From NCBI GenBank assembly GCA_964638715.1, contig CAZWZF010000030.1:1-54549 (forward strand): a DNA stretch of 54,549 nucleotides. Reading direction: 5' to 3'. The DNA is from JBAXQQ01 sp037131695. GTDB lineage: Bacteria; Armatimonadota; Hebobacteria; CAIYQO01. The position numbers and the translations under genes are program-made. Shown piece after piece: positions 17,842 through 26,874 of this stretch; the first letter of the stretch is position 1; every line of letters starts with the position of its first letter. The notes under the pieces are model-generated. The model saw nothing but the letters and a program-made list of their open reading frames with translations. It was not told where the DNA came from and ran no database searches.

Positions 17842-19026
17842 TCATTGTTCAAATGCCAAAAATGCTGAATGATTAGCGGGATATGTTAACCAAGCAGAGC
17901 CGTCAAGAGTAAATACTACCGGAGTAGGTGATGTTATTGGTATAGAGAATAAACCAACAGTAGCAAATGTATTAGGCGGACTGAGAGTTTTAGTAATTGA
18001 TAATGATCCCTGTGTAACAGTAAAAGTTAAAGTCTTACCGCCACCATTATTGCTGAATATAATCGCTGCATTCTTTGTTCTTGCGGTACCGGCAGCCTTA
18101 GGTGTTATAGTTAATGTAAATTTTGGACCAGGATAACTACCCGCAGGCCAACTCGGGTTATCATGGCTGCCAAAAATACCGGTACGGCTTGTACCGTCCC
18201 AAGTACATGGTCCGCTATAAACTTTATTGTCACCTGTTACTGTACCAGTAGGCAATGCTGTCCACCACGCAGGTTTACCACCGGTAACCTGAAGTGAACC
18301 GGCATTGGGAGTACCAGAAGTTGAATACAATAATTTCGTAAGTTTTTCCGCAGTACAAGATGGCTGTAGACTATCAGTATTAAAATTCCCTTGTACTATC
18401 CAGCGCAACCAGGATAAATAAACCGGAATGTCAGTGTTAATACAGTTAGCAAAAAAATCATTATTCAATAAATCCTGATTTTTTGTTTCTACATGCCCGT
18501 CAACAAAGGCAATATTTGCAGATGAGTTAGAATGACGAGTGTCAACTGCTGAAATGATATTAGAACAGTCCTGGCTGCCATCATCAACTACATAGCATGG
18601 ATTCGTTATCGGACGTACCAGGTCTCCAAACATCGGTGTTTTTGATGGATCATCTATTTTTCCGAGAGATCTTCCACTTAAAAAACCGCCGTTGGAATCT
18701 TTATTGCCAAAATAAAGATAGTCTGCGTTGCCATAGGCAATAGCATGACTGGTTGATGGACATAGCAAACCGTCGCCTTTTGTGCTTATGCCAATCTGCG
18801 CTGTCCAGTTGCCGCCATCCGGTAATGACTCTTCATGGTCCTGGGCATACATTTGCGATGAAGCTGCTATTTGCCGCAGGTTGCTGGTACAGGTTGTCTG
18901 ATAGGCCTTTTCTCTTGCCTTGGCAAACACCGGGAACAAAATTGCAGCTAAAATAGCAATAATGGCAATTACTACCAATAACTCAATCAGGGTAAACCCT
19001 TTTGACTTCGGATTAACATACATCAT
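17842..19026 (-). CDS. Pseudopilin with H-X10-DG motif (locus 2, first)
   Basis: The start at 19026 (ATGATG) follows GGGAGG at good spacing. The leader is MMYVNPKSKG|FTLIELL, followed by FPVFAKAREKAYQT and RQIAASSQMYAQDHEESLP. RHSNSSANIAFVDGH has ten rather than nine residues between His and Asp-Gly. The passenger (~210-394) contains PAWWTALP and GIFGSHDNP, related to its neighbour, and ends in a Thr-rich beta region (LTFTVTQGSLSITKTL). It is the first gene behind the repressed promoter of locus 2. Confidence 0.85.
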   Translation of the reverse strand: MMYVNPKSKGFTLIELLVVIAIIAILAAILFPVFAKAREKAYQTTCTSNLRQIAASSQMYAQDHEESLPDGGNWTAQIGISTKGDGLLCPSTSHAIAYGNADYLYFGNKDSNGGFLSGRSLGKIDDPSKTPMFGDLVRPITNPCYVVDDGSQDCSNIISAVDTRHSNSSANIAFVDGHVETKNQDLLNNDFFANCINTDIPVYLSWLRWIVQGNFNTDSLQPSCTAEKLTKLLYSTSGTPNAGSLQVTGGKPAWWTALPTGTVTGDNKVYSGPCTWDGTSRTGIFGSHDNPSWPAGSYPGPKFTLTITPKAAGTARTKNAAIIFSNNGGGKTLTFTVTQGSLSITKTLSPPNTFATVGLFSIPITSPTPVVFTLDGSAWLTYPANHSAFLAFEQ

Positions 19027-19059
19027 AAGATTCCTCCCATATAAATTTGGAACACTATG

Positions 19060-19105
19060 GGAACGTTCCAATTATTAATTTACTATATCACATCAATTTT
19101 GTCAA
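19060..19105 (-). promoter_or_regulatory. Promoter and LacI-type operator of locus 2
   Basis: On the minus strand TTGACA (19105-19100) and TAAATT (19082-19077) are 17 bases apart. The palindrome GGAACGTTCC (19060-19069), extended to TGGGAACGTTCCAA with one mismatch, covers the likely start of transcription. A half-site TTGGAAC lies at 19048-19054. Binding by the divergent LacI protein is inferred from position. Confidence 0.65.
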
Positions 19106-19140
19106 TAGATTTAGATTAAATTTTTGTTTTTTTTGTTTTT

Positions 19141-19169
19141 TTGACAAATCACATCTACTTGGATAATAA
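19141..19169 (+). promoter_or_regulatory. Promoter of the locus 2 LacI gene
   Basis: TTGACA (19141-19146) and TAATAA (19164-19169) are separated by 17 bases and lie about 30 bases ahead of the regulator's ATG. Confidence 0.6.
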
Positions 19170-19197
19170 TATATCAGTTAAAAGACAGGTGAAGTAA

Positions 19198-20343
19198 ATG
19201 AGTCCAAATCAAAATAAAAGAACAAAACCAGTAACGCTGAAAGATATTGCGGCCTATTGCGGACTGGGTAAATCAATAGTATCCTACGCGTTGCGCGGTG
19301 ATGATTGCGTTAAACCATCAACCAAGGCACGCATTCTGGCGGCGGCGGCAGAACTCGGATATGACCCGCAGGCACAGGACGCCGCCCGTCGATTAGTAGG
19401 TTATCGTATTCATAAACGAATGCTGAACAAGATGATAGCAATGGTACTGGGTAAAAATTTCTATCAAGGGAACTATTTTGGACAAATGTTTCGCGGTGTT
19501 ATGGATGTGCTGCTGCCTGCCGGTTATGACGTTGTAATTCTTCACCCTATGGATAGTGATGTAAATCCCGTACTTAGTTCACCCAGCATTCGCCGTGGCG
19601 ATATCGACGGCATTATAACCTTCTCACCAGGCGATCTGCAAGAAAAAGATATTATCGAATTACGCAAACACGTATCTTTCCGCGACCGCCCTATAATTTC
19701 ACTAATTAACCCGATGGCAACCTGCTCCAGTGTGACGATTGACGACCAGAAAGGCGTTGAATCGGCGATGACACATTTGATATCACTGGGACATAAACAT
19801 ATCCTGCAATTTGTCTGTACCTGGGCACCCACATGCGAGCAGCGGATACAAGGTGCGAAAAATGCATACTTAACAGCATGTATGGACCCGGGGAAATACC
19901 TTCATCATGCATTAGTCGACCATGAATGGATAGGAATCGATACTCCTTTGAAAGAAGGGATAGCAATAACATTTAATCCATTTGACCAAAATCCACATGC
20001 AGATACCCTGGTTAACTATCTGCGTGAACATCCGGAAATAACCGCTATAATGGCATGGAATGATAATAGTGCATATCATGCCTGGTATCAGTTAAAACAA
20101 GCCGGCGTGAAGATTCCTGAAGATATCAGCGTTATAGGGTATGATGACACCGACCCGATACTTAACAGCGAAAAACAAAATATCCTGACATCAGTTCAAC
20201 TTCCTTTAATAGGCGTCGGCAACGAAGCGGCAAGAATGATTATGGAACAGTTGAATAATGAACAAACAGAAGAAGAACACGTTAAGCTGCCAACAGAATT
20301 AATAGTACGGGAAACGACGGGAAGAGTGAAGAGAGAAGAGTGA
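19198..20343 (+). CDS. LacI-family transcriptional regulator (locus 2)
   Basis: A 381-residue regulator. The helix-turn-helix (VTLKDIAAYCGLGKSIVSYALRG) occupies residues ~12-35, followed by the hinge and the ARRLVGYRIHKRMLN insertion shared by the three LacI proteins here. The effector domain contains EDISVIGYDDTDPI and ends TSVQLPLIGVGNEAARMIMEQL. AGGTGA precedes the ATG. The last residues (GRVKREE) are encoded by the GAAGAGTGAAGAGAGAAGAG repeat, which also supplies the stop codon, so the natural tail has been replaced or extended by repeat DNA. It likely represses the divergent pseudopilin/GH42/GH66 operon. Confidence 0.92.
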   Translation: MSPNQNKRTKPVTLKDIAAYCGLGKSIVSYALRGDDCVKPSTKARILAAAAELGYDPQAQDAARRLVGYRIHKRMLNKMIAMVLGKNFYQGNYFGQMFRGVMDVLLPAGYDVVILHPMDSDVNPVLSSPSIRRGDIDGIITFSPGDLQEKDIIELRKHVSFRDRPIISLINPMATCSSVTIDDQKGVESAMTHLISLGHKHILQFVCTWAPTCEQRIQGAKNAYLTACMDPGKYLHHALVDHEWIGIDTPLKEGIAITFNPFDQNPHADTLVNYLREHPEITAIMAWNDNSAYHAWYQLKQAGVKIPEDISVIGYDDTDPILNSEKQNILTSVQLPLIGVGNEAARMIMEQLNNEQTEEEHVKLPTELIVRETTGRVKREE

Positions 20344-20805
20344 AGAGAGAAAATATTAACAAAACACATATTTTCAAAAATTTCATTCTCAAATCTACTG
20401 TTTTTTGTTTGATTTTGGGGCACTGAAACCGTGCGCATCCAACTCCAATTCTACTGGCAGGAATGGCATTCAATCCATGGTAGCGCGAAAGAGCCATGGA
20501 GAGTTCCTCTAATTGCCATCTGCGCCAAAATGAATCATAAATAGTTAATGCGCTGGTGGTCGGGTCTGTGCTCATCAGACACCATATATCAATCTTGCTG
20601 TCAGCATAGGTATCCCGCACCACACAAAGTGCAAGGTCTTGACCAAAAGCTTTCCATCCAGGTCAATCTGTAAATCAGGTTATTTCACGAAGCACAGGTC
20701 GCTGATGTCCCTTTGGCCGTTTTGGTACAGCAGTTTTGCGCAACTATTTTATTCGTTTACTATAAAAACTTTTATAACGATCTATTTTTTGGGCAATATT
20801 TTTAT
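20344..20805. other. Spacer with repeat tail and transposase remnant
   Basis: No intact gene. It starts with the end of the GAAGAGTGAAGAGAGA repeat and holds a transposase-like fragment (20400-20662, minus). The remaining 140 bases show nothing recognisable. Confidence 0.5.
20400..20662 (-). pseudogene. Transposase fragment
   Basis: The minus frame from 20662 reads PGWKAFGQDLALCVVRDTYA, then IDIWCLMSTDP and IYDSFWRRWQLEELSMALS. The pattern of a short strand (WCLMSTD) followed by YxxRWQ(I/L)EE is typical of the C-terminal part of DDE transposases such as the IS4-like group, with the Glu near the catalytic position. An in-frame stop lies directly upstream (20663-20665), and there are no terminal repeats, so this is a decayed piece. 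Confidence 0.5.
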
Positions 20806-22509
20806 TCATTTATCCGCTTTTTTCTCTATTGGATGAGTTGCTGCATAAAATTCTTTTATAGTATCGAAATCGCCAGTTACATACCACGCGTTAACCATCA
20901 TGATATCACCACCGCGAATACCAGCTAATAACGCTTCTTTAGCATCCGGTTTTGCGGCTTTCGCACCATCAGCAAAAGTAACAATAAATGATTTAGGGTA
21001 GAGATCACGAATTGATGGGGGTGTCTGCGCATTGCTTATGCCGAAGTGTGAGAACGATTGAAGAGGAGCAGTATAGGCATAATGCAGTGGTGTCTCCCAC
21101 TCGGGGATAAGCAGCACATCAGGATATCGTGCGTGCAATTCGCGATATTCCCACGCAGTTACTGCGTAATCGCTGTCAATATAAAAAAGTTTAGTATCCC
21201 AGCGCTTCACAGCATAAGATATTTTTGCGTCAAGTTCAGCAAGTCGCTCAATACTGGTTTTCAATTCTTCCTGCACCCAGTATTTGTCTTTCAAAGTAAC
21301 ATGCTGAGGACGAATGCAAATACCATGATATAATTTGGCTTCTTTGAACTTATTAAAATACGCATCGATAGTTGTGGTGTCGTGTTTACCGCGATACTCC
21401 ATCTCTGGCGCGATATCCGGGATAATACGCGGGTCGCCATAATAAGTGTGTCCGGTCCGTTGTCCTTCAGGGTCCCATGTTATACCACCTTGCGCCTCTA
21501 ATTTTTTCAGCGCATCAATAGCGGTATCAGCATATTTCAAGAGTTTTTCACGAAAAACTTCTTTCCCTTCGTCGTTACTGATATTAACATCCTTGGCATT
21601 CATGAACCAGCGATTGGGATTATTTTCCATCTGGTCTGGCCCATTGCCGCTACTGGCAAGAAATATTTTTCCTATAGGCCGACGATCAGGCCAGCGAAGC
21701 GTCATCGGATTTACATGTGCGTAAGCATCAATAAATTCCCCCCCCAGCGATCTTAATGTATCTCCCTTTTTGCCAAAACACAGGGACAATACTGCAGTTT
21801 TCGAAGTACCGGGAGAAATGTCGGTTAACCCTATACCAGTCCGGTTAATATTCCCTTTATCTTCCGCAAAAAAAACACCAGCAGTAAAGTTTTCAGTATA
21901 ACGGTTGCCTGCCACTACATATGCAGCCTTTCCATAATCAACTAATACCACTGGCGGACGCTGCATAGCATTTACAGCACCGGATCCACCATTAAACTCA
22001 AAAGGATCCTGCCCGACAAAACTGACTTTAGGTACCTGGGGAAAAGTCATACGGGCAAATTGAAGATTTATGTTACTTAATAGTTCAGGAGATTTATTAG
22101 TTACAGTGACAGTGATATCAAGTCGTGTGTCGTGAATATCATAAATTGCTGAAATCAATCCCCAGGAATAAGTTTGCAATATAGTAGAAGTCTGCGAATT
22201 TAATACACGGGAAATGGTAGCGGAACTATCAATGCGTGTTTCTTTATCTTTCTGGAATATTGGGGTGCGGGCAAAAGGAGTTAAATCACCATCTGATGGA
22301 TGACGAAAGAATGAATAATTACCATAAGACAACTTTTGCAAACCATTATTATTAAGAATAACTTCAAGTTTGTCAGGTTCCGGGGTAACCGCTGGCTTTT
22401 CAATTGATTTTTCCGGTGTGGTTGCAGTTGTCGGGGTATTTACCTCAGCAGTAAAGCAATGAGTGAAAAAGATACACATTGCAAGCGATAAATAGAAACA
22501 TTTTTTCAT
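20806..22509 (-). CDS. Secreted uncharacterised protein, possible glycoside hydrolase barrel
   Basis: A 567-residue protein with the signal peptide MKKCFYLSLAMCIFFTHCFTA and a Thr/Pro/Glu-rich linker (~22-48). Residues ~50-250 look like a beta-sandwich (LDITVTVTNKSPELLSNINLQF). The C-terminal ~280 residues alternate helices with strands such as AKISYAVKRWDTKLFYIDSDYAVT and DVLLIPEWETPLHYAY, suggesting a TIM barrel with acidic residues at strand ends. I cannot assign a family. The ATG overlaps the stop of the heparinase-like gene as ATGA, so the two are translationally coupled. It is the last gene of the locus 3 minus-strand operon. Confidence 0.65.
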   Translation of the reverse strand: MKKCFYLSLAMCIFFTHCFTAEVNTPTTATTPEKSIEKPAVTPEPDKLEVILNNNGLQKLSYGNYSFFRHPSDGDLTPFARTPIFQKDKETRIDSSATISRVLNSQTSTILQTYSWGLISAIYDIHDTRLDITVTVTNKSPELLSNINLQFARMTFPQVPKVSFVGQDPFEFNGGSGAVNAMQRPPVVLVDYGKAAYVVAGNRYTENFTAGVFFAEDKGNINRTGIGLTDISPGTSKTAVLSLCFGKKGDTLRSLGGEFIDAYAHVNPMTLRWPDRRPIGKIFLASSGNGPDQMENNPNRWFMNAKDVNISNDEGKEVFREKLLKYADTAIDALKKLEAQGGITWDPEGQRTGHTYYGDPRIIPDIAPEMEYRGKHDTTTIDAYFNKFKEAKLYHGICIRPQHVTLKDKYWVQEELKTSIERLAELDAKISYAVKRWDTKLFYIDSDYAVTAWEYRELHARYPDVLLIPEWETPLHYAYTAPLQSFSHFGISNAQTPPSIRDLYPKSFIVTFADGAKAAKPDAKEALLAGIRGGDIMMVNAWYVTGDFDTIKEFYAATHPIEKKADK

Positions 22510-24953
22510 TTTTTTCTCCTTAGTTTTGTTTTAAACAGATCAATTGGACCGATAGAGTTGTTTGGGTTTCGTGAGCTGATATTTTTCAACTCCAAACTAT
22601 TTGACTCTTTTATCCAATGGTAACTCCATTGAGGTGAACTTGAAATTGGCATAACTTCAATTAACGTTACTAATTGGTGATGCTTAGCTGGCTTAGTTGC
22701 CATTTTCAATAATGATACCGGCAAGCCATGAGAATCAATGCCTTCTATATTAACATCATTCATCTCTGGTTGCCAATTCACCGGCACTATTCGCAATTGA
22801 TTATGTAAACCTTTTACTCGCCATGAATTGTCGTTATCCAGAATAATGGGAAATAAACTATTCAGGCGAAAACTTACAGCATGTGGTTCATGTAAAATCA
22901 GATTATCAACCAATATAAATAATTCAGCAGATGGTGACCATACCCGGCGTTGATTACGGCTAAATAATCCGGGAACCCAGGCTTGCCGATTATCACAGTT
23001 GATATTTAGAATATCATTTTCAAATTCTGCATATTGAATACGACCACCGGGAGTTGTCAAAGGTTGCTGTTCCATCGGTCGTCCATCAGACGTTTCAGGA
23101 ACAGTTAAATTGTGCCATCCCGCTTTCCCCATCAATAAATGTGCCGGATTATCATAGTTAGTAGTTCCACGATCCAGTGCAAGAGTTTCACCAGCAGCTT
23201 CGATGATAAAACTTCCTTTATCCTGATGGGAATGTCCCCCGCGTGATGGACCGCTGAAAAGGTGAAAACGTATTATTCCTATATTATCTGAATGGCGTCT
23301 TATGCCAGTGTGACCGGTAGATGGAAAATAATAAAAAGATGATGCCTCAGACGTCGACATTGATGTAACCGATTTTATTTCTGTCGGAGCAATCAACAGA
23401 TGAAACCAGTCAACTTCCGGCGAAGCATCCATAGCTAATTTTGCATATAATTGTCGCAATCTGTCATTATCAGCTACTTCAGCAAGCACCGCGGTCATCA
23501 TTAAACTCGGTTGTAAATGTCCCTGCCCAGCAGCATTAATAGTCAGAAATTCTGTACCACTGCCCGCACTTGATAACATTTCCAATGCATAGTTTGCGGT
23601 ATGCCGTATTCTGTCACCTATTACATCATGTAATGTCTTGTTATGCCGGCGGGCAAGAGCAAACATGGTTGGAAAAACTTCTCCTATGCTATGCCAGTAA
23701 CCCATGCCTTCAAGTGTGCCACCATCAGATTGCAGATAATGATTAAGTATGGAACGCATATCTCTTTCTGCTTCCAATAGATTGATCCTATATCGGGGAT
23801 AGGTTTTTTCCAAGGCAAGATAAGCATTAATGCGACCCGGGGTGAATAAAAGCCCCTGGTTCATACCGCGAATATACTCCCAACGTCTGAAGTCAGACTC
23901 TATCCGGGCAAGACCTTTTGTTATCATGGCATCACGTATTAATTCACGTCCTGCAGGGTTTAATAAATTACCAGCCCAATCAAGCACCAGTGGCAGTGGA
24001 CGCAGCATGTAACTCTCCGAAAAACTGCGCGGATGACTGGTTGTGCCAGAAAGAGATCCTATGAAACTGTGAATCCAATGATCGCAATGTGCCAGTGCTA
24101 AAGCCATCCGTGCTGCATGACGACTGAATTGTGAATCATTTTCCATAATACCTGCGAATGCAAGCAAGTCGGATACACCGGCACCCAGCCATGGTTTATT
24201 CAGGTCACGCTTTCGACATCCCCGGGCAATATTTCCGCCAGGAGCGTATGATCCAATATAATCTTCTGGTTTAATATTTAACAATTCCTGAGCGCGATTC
24301 AATAATGCATCATAATGATGTTTTAAATGTGGGAGTTGCACCTTTTCACGAAGTTTGTTCAACTCAGCAGAATTAAAAAATAATTCCAATTGGGGGTTTG
24401 ATATTTTTGAATCGGGTGCTAATAAACCTGGCCAGGATTCATCATATACTGTTTGCCTGGACAACATATTTTTCACACCGCAATGATTAACAACCATCAG
24501 CCAGCTTAATGTGATTACTGCCGGAGTAGTGCCAACAACTGTAAACTCAAAACGCAATCCGGTAAGATGATTCCCGGTGAAATTTCCTATATATTCTTCA
24601 TAGGAATCTATTCCTGACTGGTCATGAATAATTGTTTGCCAAACCTCGTCAAGACATGCTAATAGTCGAACATTTACACCAGCAGGCATTGAAGCAGATA
24701 ATATAAATTGATCATATCCATTCAGATTTACATCGCAATTACGTTCCATTATCAGTGATGGACCATTTTTTGCAGGTGTAGATATGGTGAAATATGCTGA
24801 TTGACGAATTATACCACTGGCACCATGCGGCCATTTTATGTGATATGGTGCTAATATATCAAGTCGACTGTCGTCACCATTTTTATCACCATTCCAGTAT
24901 GCTTCCAGAATTGCTTCATTTTCATTTATAGGCAGCAGATTCATATTAGACAA
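22506..24953 (-). CDS. Heparinase II/III-like polysaccharide lyase family protein
   Basis: An 815-residue protein. An N-terminal beta domain (~1-170) is followed by an alpha/alpha toroid region (~190-500) and a heparinase II/III-like beta-sandwich (~520-800) with SGPSRGGHSHQDKGSFIIEAAG, the characteristic His-containing segment near residue 570, and TNYDNPAHLLMGKAGWHNLTV. Such enzymes cleave uronic-acid-containing polysaccharides (heparin, alginate, ulvan-like) by beta-elimination. No signal peptide is visible, so it may act inside the cell or the start may be downstream. It is nine bases from the SGNH gene and overlaps the next gene. Confidence 0.8.
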   Translation of the reverse strand: MSNMNLLPINENEAILEAYWNGDKNGDDSRLDILAPYHIKWPHGASGIIRQSAYFTISTPAKNGPSLIMERNCDVNLNGYDQFILSASMPAGVNVRLLACLDEVWQTIIHDQSGIDSYEEYIGNFTGNHLTGLRFEFTVVGTTPAVITLSWLMVVNHCGVKNMLSRQTVYDESWPGLLAPDSKISNPQLELFFNSAELNKLREKVQLPHLKHHYDALLNRAQELLNIKPEDYIGSYAPGGNIARGCRKRDLNKPWLGAGVSDLLAFAGIMENDSQFSRHAARMALALAHCDHWIHSFIGSLSGTTSHPRSFSESYMLRPLPLVLDWAGNLLNPAGRELIRDAMITKGLARIESDFRRWEYIRGMNQGLLFTPGRINAYLALEKTYPRYRINLLEAERDMRSILNHYLQSDGGTLEGMGYWHSIGEVFPTMFALARRHNKTLHDVIGDRIRHTANYALEMLSSAGSGTEFLTINAAGQGHLQPSLMMTAVLAEVADNDRLRQLYAKLAMDASPEVDWFHLLIAPTEIKSVTSMSTSEASSFYYFPSTGHTGIRRHSDNIGIIRFHLFSGPSRGGHSHQDKGSFIIEAAGETLALDRGTTNYDNPAHLLMGKAGWHNLTVPETSDGRPMEQQPLTTPGGRIQYAEFENDILNINCDNRQAWVPGLFSRNQRRVWSPSAELFILVDNLILHEPHAVSFRLNSLFPIILDNDNSWRVKGLHNQLRIVPVNWQPEMNDVNIEGIDSHGLPVSLLKMATKPAKHHQLVTLIEVMPISSSPQWSYHWIKESNSLELKNISSRNPNNSIGPIDLFKTKLRRKK

Positions 24954-24961
24954 CTTCCTGA

Positions 24962-26782
24962 TTATTGTGCGGGAGTAGTAAGTATTATTCCCCAGCGTTC
25001 AGCCATTTCTTTTTCAATATCTTTACGTTCTTCATCAGTTAATGGCTTGTTAAATACCATCATCTCCGCAACATCACCAGTCAAATAATTGTCAAAGTTC
25101 CATGAACCTCCCCAACCTAAAACATTGAAAGGTACATTATCTGTCATTGTTAATGAAAAAATTTGCATTTTTTTCGGATTGAACTCTAATGCGTTATCTT
25201 TATCATCAGGAATATAAATTTCCTGACCATTTAAGTATCCCTTACCACCTGTAACTGCTTTCGAAGCATAATTCATACTAAAGGCTTTTTGTGGTCGCAC
25301 TACTCCGATATGAAAAGGTCGTGTATTGAAATATGAGTGCCCTAAAATAAGCTTATTACTGCGGAAAACAATCATAATTGAACGTGCAATAGTTAACATG
25401 GGGAAAGTCAGATAAGATGTTTTTCCATCGAAATTAATAACCGGCTTGCCATTTACAGCATTTTCAATATATTTTGGTCGACTCCAATCCCATTGAGCCA
25501 CCGCATCTGCTTTATTATCGCTGGAATCTATTAATTTTATTACCTTACCATCATCATCTACAACTACCCGGCCATCCGCGCTCCACCATGCCAGCAACCC
25601 ATCAACTTTACTTTTTGCCGGAGATATTCCCTTTTCATGACCAGCAATAGCAGGTATAGCATCAGCAGGTTTATCTTTGGCAACTTTTAAAATTTCTTCA
25701 TATAGCTGACCGGCAATCTTTTCGCCACCCTTTTGATTGACATGCACGGCATCCTGCATCAACCCGTCAGTGTTATTCTTTGTCCATGGACCGAACCATG
25801 TTGACATATCCCAATATGCCGCGCCATTTAATTTACATAGTTCCGGCAATATTTTCAGATAATGTGCTAATCCAAGATTAGACCAGCCAGAGTTTACCTG
25901 CGCAGTTGAAACAACTAATATACGAGTTGCCGGAACGGCTTTTTTTACACGTTCAATAATTTTTGCCAAATTCGCAGCATATTCATCGCGGTTAAAACCT
26001 TTCAGGTTATGGTCATTCGTTCCCAGCAGGATAACTGTCACATCAGGTTGCAGCAACTTAATTGAATCTGCAAAAATAATCGGGTCAACATCGAGAAAAT
26101 CGGCAGTTGTCGCCCATCCTTTCCCCCATTTATTTACTACTGCGCGTACTGTGCTGCCTGGAGTATCAATCTTCGCATCTACACCAATCAATGTTATAGT
26201 CTGGCTTTTTACAGTAATTACCAGGGTATGCCACCCATCTTCAAAACCTTTTAATGTTGTCCGCTGTATTCCACGTTTTTCTGTTTTTGTTGTTATTATT
26301 TGTGGCATACCTGCATCCACTGTAGCAGTCATATCACCTCCCTGCGGGTCTGCCAGCCAGTAAATATCAATCGTATTACCCCAAAATTTAACATCAGTAT
26401 GCGATCCCGCAACATTGCTCCATACGTAAGAACCATCCGGAGCCATGTATGGTTTTGATGCTCCCGGTTGTACCATTGCAGGTTTTTGCCACCAGCCAAT
26501 ATTGTCAATTTTTAAATAAGGTAAATAGCCGCTGCCCATACCAATAGATGCGTTAAGTGAATGGTAACCACTGCCAAAATAACCGTATTTGGTTTCAAAT
26601 ATTCGCGCCAGTTCGCCGGTTATAAAACCTATTTCGGTATTGGAATCACCAATAACCAGAACATTCAATCCATTTGTTATAGCTTTTTGGTTTGGTTTAA
26701 CCGGTATCTGTGTTTCTTGTGTATAACCTATTGTTATAATAAGCATAAATACTACGATGTTAGTAAGCAATTTACGAGTCAT
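24962..26782 (-). CDS. Secreted SGNH esterase with LamG-like C-terminal domain
   Basis: A 606-residue protein with the signal peptide MTRKLLTNIVVFMLIITIGYT. The SGNH domain shows VIGDSNTE (nucleophile Ser47), LLGTNDHN (block III Asn) and QDAVHVNQKG (Asp/His). A jelly-roll-like insertion (~130-200) lies between blocks I and III. The C-terminal ~190 residues (VDGLLAWWSADG, then TGDVAEMMVFNKPLTDEER) form a concanavalin/LamG-like domain common in secreted carbohydrate enzymes. A deacetylase or demethylesterase acting on the polysaccharide cut by the neighbouring lyase is a fair inference. Confidence 0.8.
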   Translation of the reverse strand: MTRKLLTNIVVFMLIITIGYTQETQIPVKPNQKAITNGLNVLVIGDSNTEIGFITGELARIFETKYGYFGSGYHSLNASIGMGSGYLPYLKIDNIGWWQKPAMVQPGASKPYMAPDGSYVWSNVAGSHTDVKFWGNTIDIYWLADPQGGDMTATVDAGMPQIITTKTEKRGIQRTTLKGFEDGWHTLVITVKSQTITLIGVDAKIDTPGSTVRAVVNKWGKGWATTADFLDVDPIIFADSIKLLQPDVTVILLGTNDHNLKGFNRDEYAANLAKIIERVKKAVPATRILVVSTAQVNSGWSNLGLAHYLKILPELCKLNGAAYWDMSTWFGPWTKNNTDGLMQDAVHVNQKGGEKIAGQLYEEILKVAKDKPADAIPAIAGHEKGISPAKSKVDGLLAWWSADGRVVVDDDGKVIKLIDSSDNKADAVAQWDWSRPKYIENAVNGKPVINFDGKTSYLTFPMLTIARSIMIVFRSNKLILGHSYFNTRPFHIGVVRPQKAFSMNYASKAVTGGKGYLNGQEIYIPDDKDNALEFNPKKMQIFSLTMTDNVPFNVLGWGGSWNFDNYLTGDVAEMMVFNKPLTDEERKDIEKEMAERWGIILTTPAQ

Positions 26783-26814
26783 AGTTATATTTTTCCTTAA
26801 ATGCAGCTATTATT

Positions 26815-26858
26815 AGACTTGTCCGGTAATAACAATCATTATTACCGGACAAGTCTAT
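26815..26858 (-). terminator. Perfect 19-bp stem-loop between pseudopilin and enzyme genes (locus 3)
   Basis: The arms TAGACTTGTCCGGTAATAA and TTATTACCGGACAAGTCTA pair over 19 bases with a six-base loop. The element lies 17 bases past the pseudopilin stop and 33 bases ahead of the SGNH start. No strong T run follows, so it may act as a partial terminator, as an mRNA-stabilising 3' structure for the pseudopilin message, or both. Confidence 0.7.
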
Positions 26859-26874
26859 TGTGTAATGAAAAGGT

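Noticed and set aside
20282..20623. A 113-residue minus-strand frame read as an intact gene
   Set aside because: Its first part is a transposase fragment with an upstream stop, and its second part is antisense to the LacI tail and the low-complexity repeat.
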